64,000 nt of DNA. It comes from Bradysia coprophila. Taxonomy: Eukaryota > Arthropoda > Insecta > Diptera > Sciaridae. The stretch lies in the NCBI RefSeq assembly GCF_014529535.1, contig NW_023503501.1, positions 7,332,504 through 7,396,503 on the forward strand. Reading direction: 5' to 3'. The position numbers and the translations under genes were made by a program. The notes under the pieces were generated by a model. That model did not search any database. It was not told the DNA's origin and was given only the letters and a program-made list of their open reading frames with translations. Positions 62,572-64,000 of this stretch are shown here, in pieces; the first letter of the stretch is position 1; every line of letters starts with the position of its first letter.

Positions 62572-62934
62572 TAGGCCTGTTCATTTTAGAGAAATAGTCT
62601 CAAATTATCTGGCATGGTGTCTATCTGGTCCGGAAGGCTAAAATATTGGACCCGTATTTTTTTTAGAATTTTAAAAAATTGTTTAGATCTGGGGAGCGAA
62701 GCATTTGTTCATATGTACGAATGCGTTGGTTAGAAGAGTAAAAAAGATATACACCATCATTCTCCTCTCTTCTAACCAACGCTTTCGTACATTTGAACAA
62801 ATGCTTCGCTCCCCAGATCTAAACTATTTTTTAAAATTCTAAAAAAAATACGGGTCCAATATTTTAGCCTTCCGGACCAGATAGACACCATGCCAGATGA
62901 ATTTGAGACTATTTCTCAAAAATGAACAGGCCTA
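62572..62934. mobile_element. 363-bp palindromic MITE with 9-bp target duplication
   Basis: The arms of about 160 bp start TAGGCCTGTTCATTTT and are almost perfectly inverted. Their inner parts contain CTGGTCCGGAAGGCTAAAAT and CTGGGGAGCGAAGCATTTGT. The direct repeat ATAGAGGGT at 62563-62571 and 62935-62943 is a perfect 9-bp target-site duplication, typical of Mutator-like (MULE) transposition. No coding capacity. Confidence 0.8.
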
Positions 62935-62943
62935 ATAGAGGGT

Positions 62944-63814
62944 CCAAATCATACCGAGAGTGAGGTTATTGGCTTTACAATTTTTGAATCTAGTAACACC
63001 TTGTTGTTTCTGTTGATGGTTTACCATCTGTTTCTGGATAGACCGTTTTTATAGTCTTGATTGAACTTTCGTTCTGCGCCAATGTCTTTTTTTCGTAATT
63101 TTAGTCGTACAGTCGTACATGCAATTACCTTTCTAATGACACTTCAACAGGCCTTGCACGTGTCGTGCAGCCGGAGAAATTTCCATAACAAAAGTACACA
63201 TTTTCGGTTTTTGATCGGTTTTGATAAGCATCGACGAATTTTCAAAAAAATATTTTTGAATTCTAGGGACCAATCCAGGCACAAATAAAAAAAAGTTCTC
63301 TGGAAAATGCCTCCGATTTCGGCAGGTTGTTTTTCAAACGAATCCCTTTATCTGAAAGTAATAGGAGTAGTAGCTACTGTGTTCAAACCATTTATTTAGG
63401 ACGTAGGTCACAATTTAAATTGGTATAATAATAATTAATTTACAAATAAAATATTTCGCTCAAATCTCTCGTGGGTGGGATTGTTCCCAAAATTGAAGCT
63501 ACATTTCCTACATTAGTAATTTAAATTGGGATTTTAAAAGTTTGAAGCATCCTAAATCTGATGATGTTTAGTAAACTGGGTACTTGTTTCACTATACTTA
63601 GGAAAGGGCTAAATAAGCGATTTCGTTTCAATTGTTGAAGCCAATATGTGTGTTTGCAGCAGCTAAAGACAATGAATGTAACCAGTCGATCAATGTAACA
63701 CTAATTTATTGAATAAAATGTTCATTTCGTCATGATATTACAAGAATAAAACATTTTCAGAATGTTCAACATCACAAATTTACAGATTATTTACGCTTTA
63801 AACGAAAAAATTAT
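62944..63814. other. Intergenic region before the last gene
   Basis: A repeat segment at 63118-63210 is related to the interior of 61446-62352. A minus-strand AATAAA at 63705-63710 probably ends the partial gene that follows. Nothing else was recognised. Confidence 0.4.
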
Positions 63815-64000
63815 TTAATTTATTCCCTTCTTCATTGCCTTCTCCAGTATGGCTGAAACATGAGACTCTTTTCGAATGAATGAATGATGAGCCTCGATAA
63901 TTTTTACGGCTAATTCAACCGGATTGCTTTGAAACTTGCACTTCTTCACGCATCGCGATATTGCCGCCGAGTGACTACGATTCTCCGGCAGCACGTACGA
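63815..64000 (-). CDS. C-terminal 61 residues of an unidentified protein (partial)
   Basis: An open minus-strand frame enters from the window edge and stops at 63815. Its composition is like that of the other genes here (charged, helical, with SAAISRCVKKCKF and EAHHSFIRKESH stretches). An AATAAA lies about 105 bases downstream at 63705-63710. I cannot name the family. The alternating helical pattern could fit a helical-repeat protein, but that is a guess. It is cut by the window edge, so start and domains are unknown. Confidence 0.5.
   Translation of the reverse strand, partial: SYVLPENRSHSAAISRCVKKCKFQSNPVELAVKIIEAHHSFIRKESHVSAILEKAMKKGIN

Noticed and set aside
1-64000. tRNA, rRNA or snRNA genes
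   Set aside because: I looked for B-box-like GGTTCGANTCC sequences and cloverleaf arms and saw none that held up; a covariance-model scan would be needed to exclude them.

Overview
The window looks like nuclear DNA from an insect, probably a dipteran. It is strongly A+T-rich. Introns are short (mostly 58-65 bp, GT...AG), AATAAA signals follow the stop codons, and the genes belong to insect-expanded families: juvenile-hormone-acid-methyltransferase-like enzymes, a CHK/ecdysteroid-kinase-like protein and a secreted S28 serine peptidase. The organism is inferred from gene content only; no taxon-specific marker was seen.

Layout. A secreted protein made of five cystine-knot-like repeats lies at 5.1-6.1 kb on the plus strand, one repeat per exon, with a doubtful small secreted peptide just upstream (4.7 kb). 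The Myb-repeat subunit of the snRNA-activating complex (SNAPC4/Pbp95-like) lies at 10.9-13.1 kb. A tandem segmental duplication follows. Unit A (about 12.92-17.05 kb) starts inside the 3' end of SNAPC4 and carries methyltransferase copy 1. Unit B (about 18.83-23.86 kb) starts with a dead fragment of SNAPC4 and carries methyltransferase copy 2. From 24 to 53 kb I found no convincing gene, only transposon-derived palindromes and satellites. At 53.5-55.4 kb (minus) is a four-exon CHK-kinase-like gene. At 58.9-60.8 kb (minus) is a complete seven-exon S28 peptidase gene. The last 186 bases hold the 3' end of another minus-strand gene.

Most of the remaining sequence is repetitive. There are many hairpin elements (MITEs and foldbacks). 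One 3.06 kb element has a perfect 8-bp target duplication, and a 363-bp palindrome has a perfect 9-bp one. A 2.8 kb foldback has arms of about 0.93 kb. A 3.7 kb composite palindrome holds an 18-bp minisatellite of more than 30 units in its loop, and another element contains five 145-bp tandem units. Several are inserted in unit B only, so they arrived after the duplication.

The genes do not form an operon or an obvious pathway. The recurrent theme is lineage-specific amplification: exon duplication in the knottin-like gene, tandem duplication of the methyltransferase, and continuing transposon insertion around both. Exon boundaries were worked out by hand from splice consensus, reading phase and family alignment from memory. 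Repeat edges are accurate to a few bases at best.
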